From NCBI RefSeq assembly GCF_014839805.1, contig NC_051142.1, positions 2,542,001-2,606,000 on the forward strand: 64,000 nt of DNA. The letters run 5' to 3'. The translations under genes and the position numbers were made by a program. Of the stretch, positions 63,831-64,000 are shown piece by piece. The notes under the pieces are model-generated. The model searched no databases. It saw nothing but the letters and a program-made list of their open reading frames with translations, and was not told the origin of the DNA. This DNA is from Manduca sexta. Its lineage: Eukaryota > Arthropoda > Insecta > Lepidoptera > Sphingidae. Numbering within the stretch: the stretch's first letter is position 1; each line of letters opens with the position of its first letter.

Positions 63831-64000
63831 TCACATGAAGAGATTATCGGCGGTGGCGATGTGCGCCGGCGCGTGCCGCATGACCTTTTGTTTTTTGCCT
63901 TCGTCGGTGGATTTAATTAACATTCCGCCGGTGGGCAGTGGCGCCAGCTCAGCGTCTAACGTCCGAGACGGGCTAGATGGTTGCCGTGACAGCTGCTTCA
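63831..64000 (-). CDS. C-terminal coding end of an unrecognised protein, 5' cut by window edge
   Basis: An open frame runs from the right edge to TGA (63831-63833), giving 55 complete residues. It begins KQLSRQPSSPSRTLDAELAP, continues through GGMLIKSTDEGKKQKVMRH and ends ATADNLFM. Many codons end in G or C, in sharp contrast with the AT-rich flank, and a poly(A) signal follows, so I take it as a real last exon. The segment is polar, with a Ser/Pro-rich and a Lys-rich part, and probably disordered. I do not recognise the protein. A splice acceptor may lie inside (AAGCAG near 63993) or beyond the edge. Confidence 0.6.
   Translation of the reverse strand, partial: KQLSRQPSSPSRTLDAELAPLPTGGMLIKSTDEGKKQKVMRHAPAHIATADNLFM

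Overview
The window looks like a lepidopteran (moth or butterfly) nuclear chromosome. It is AT-rich, has long introns with GT-AG splice sites, and carries repeats that resemble lepidopteran ones: tRNA-headed SINEs with ATT-rich tails (Metulj-like), short Helitron-like elements ending in CTAG, and foldback MITEs. The family names come from recall; no database was searched. Most features were read by eye from splice-phase-consistent exons.

Region 1 (about 1.5-19.6 kb) is gene-dense and holds three well-supported genes. A kynurenine aminotransferase-type PLP enzyme runs rightward (six 3' coding exons, 1563-4733; the 5' exons lie left of the window). Facing it tail to tail is a leftward eight-exon gene for a ciliary microtubule inner protein of the FAM166/CIMIP2 family (CDS 19617 down to 5063, 309 residues, all phases closing). 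The complete seven-exon Elp3 gene (10407 down to 6566, 554 residues, Elongator catalytic subunit) lies inside intron 6 of the CIMIP2 gene on the same strand, with its own start and poly(A) signal. This same-strand nested arrangement is the most notable finding. The poly(A) signals of the aminotransferase and CIMIP2 genes suggest a short 3' overlap.

Region 2 (about 19.6-63.7 kb) is a long stretch with almost no coding sequence and rather few recognisable repeats. One probable rightward exon (47147-47425) encodes a 40-residue serine-rich N-terminus, preceded by a small upstream ORF. Several CpG-rich patches (near 20.1, 23.1, 36.9, 48.7, 57.0 and 62.8 kb) could be promoters, 5' non-coding exons or enhancers. 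The layout fits the large 5' introns of a developmentally regulated gene, but that is inference.

Region 3 (63.8-64.0 kb) holds the C-terminal coding end of an unrecognised leftward gene that enters from the right, with a stop codon and a poly(A) signal 95 bases beyond it.

I found no bacterial, viral or CRISPR-type system. No tRNA or rRNA gene was recognised; the tRNA-like B boxes seen all sit in SINE-like sequence.
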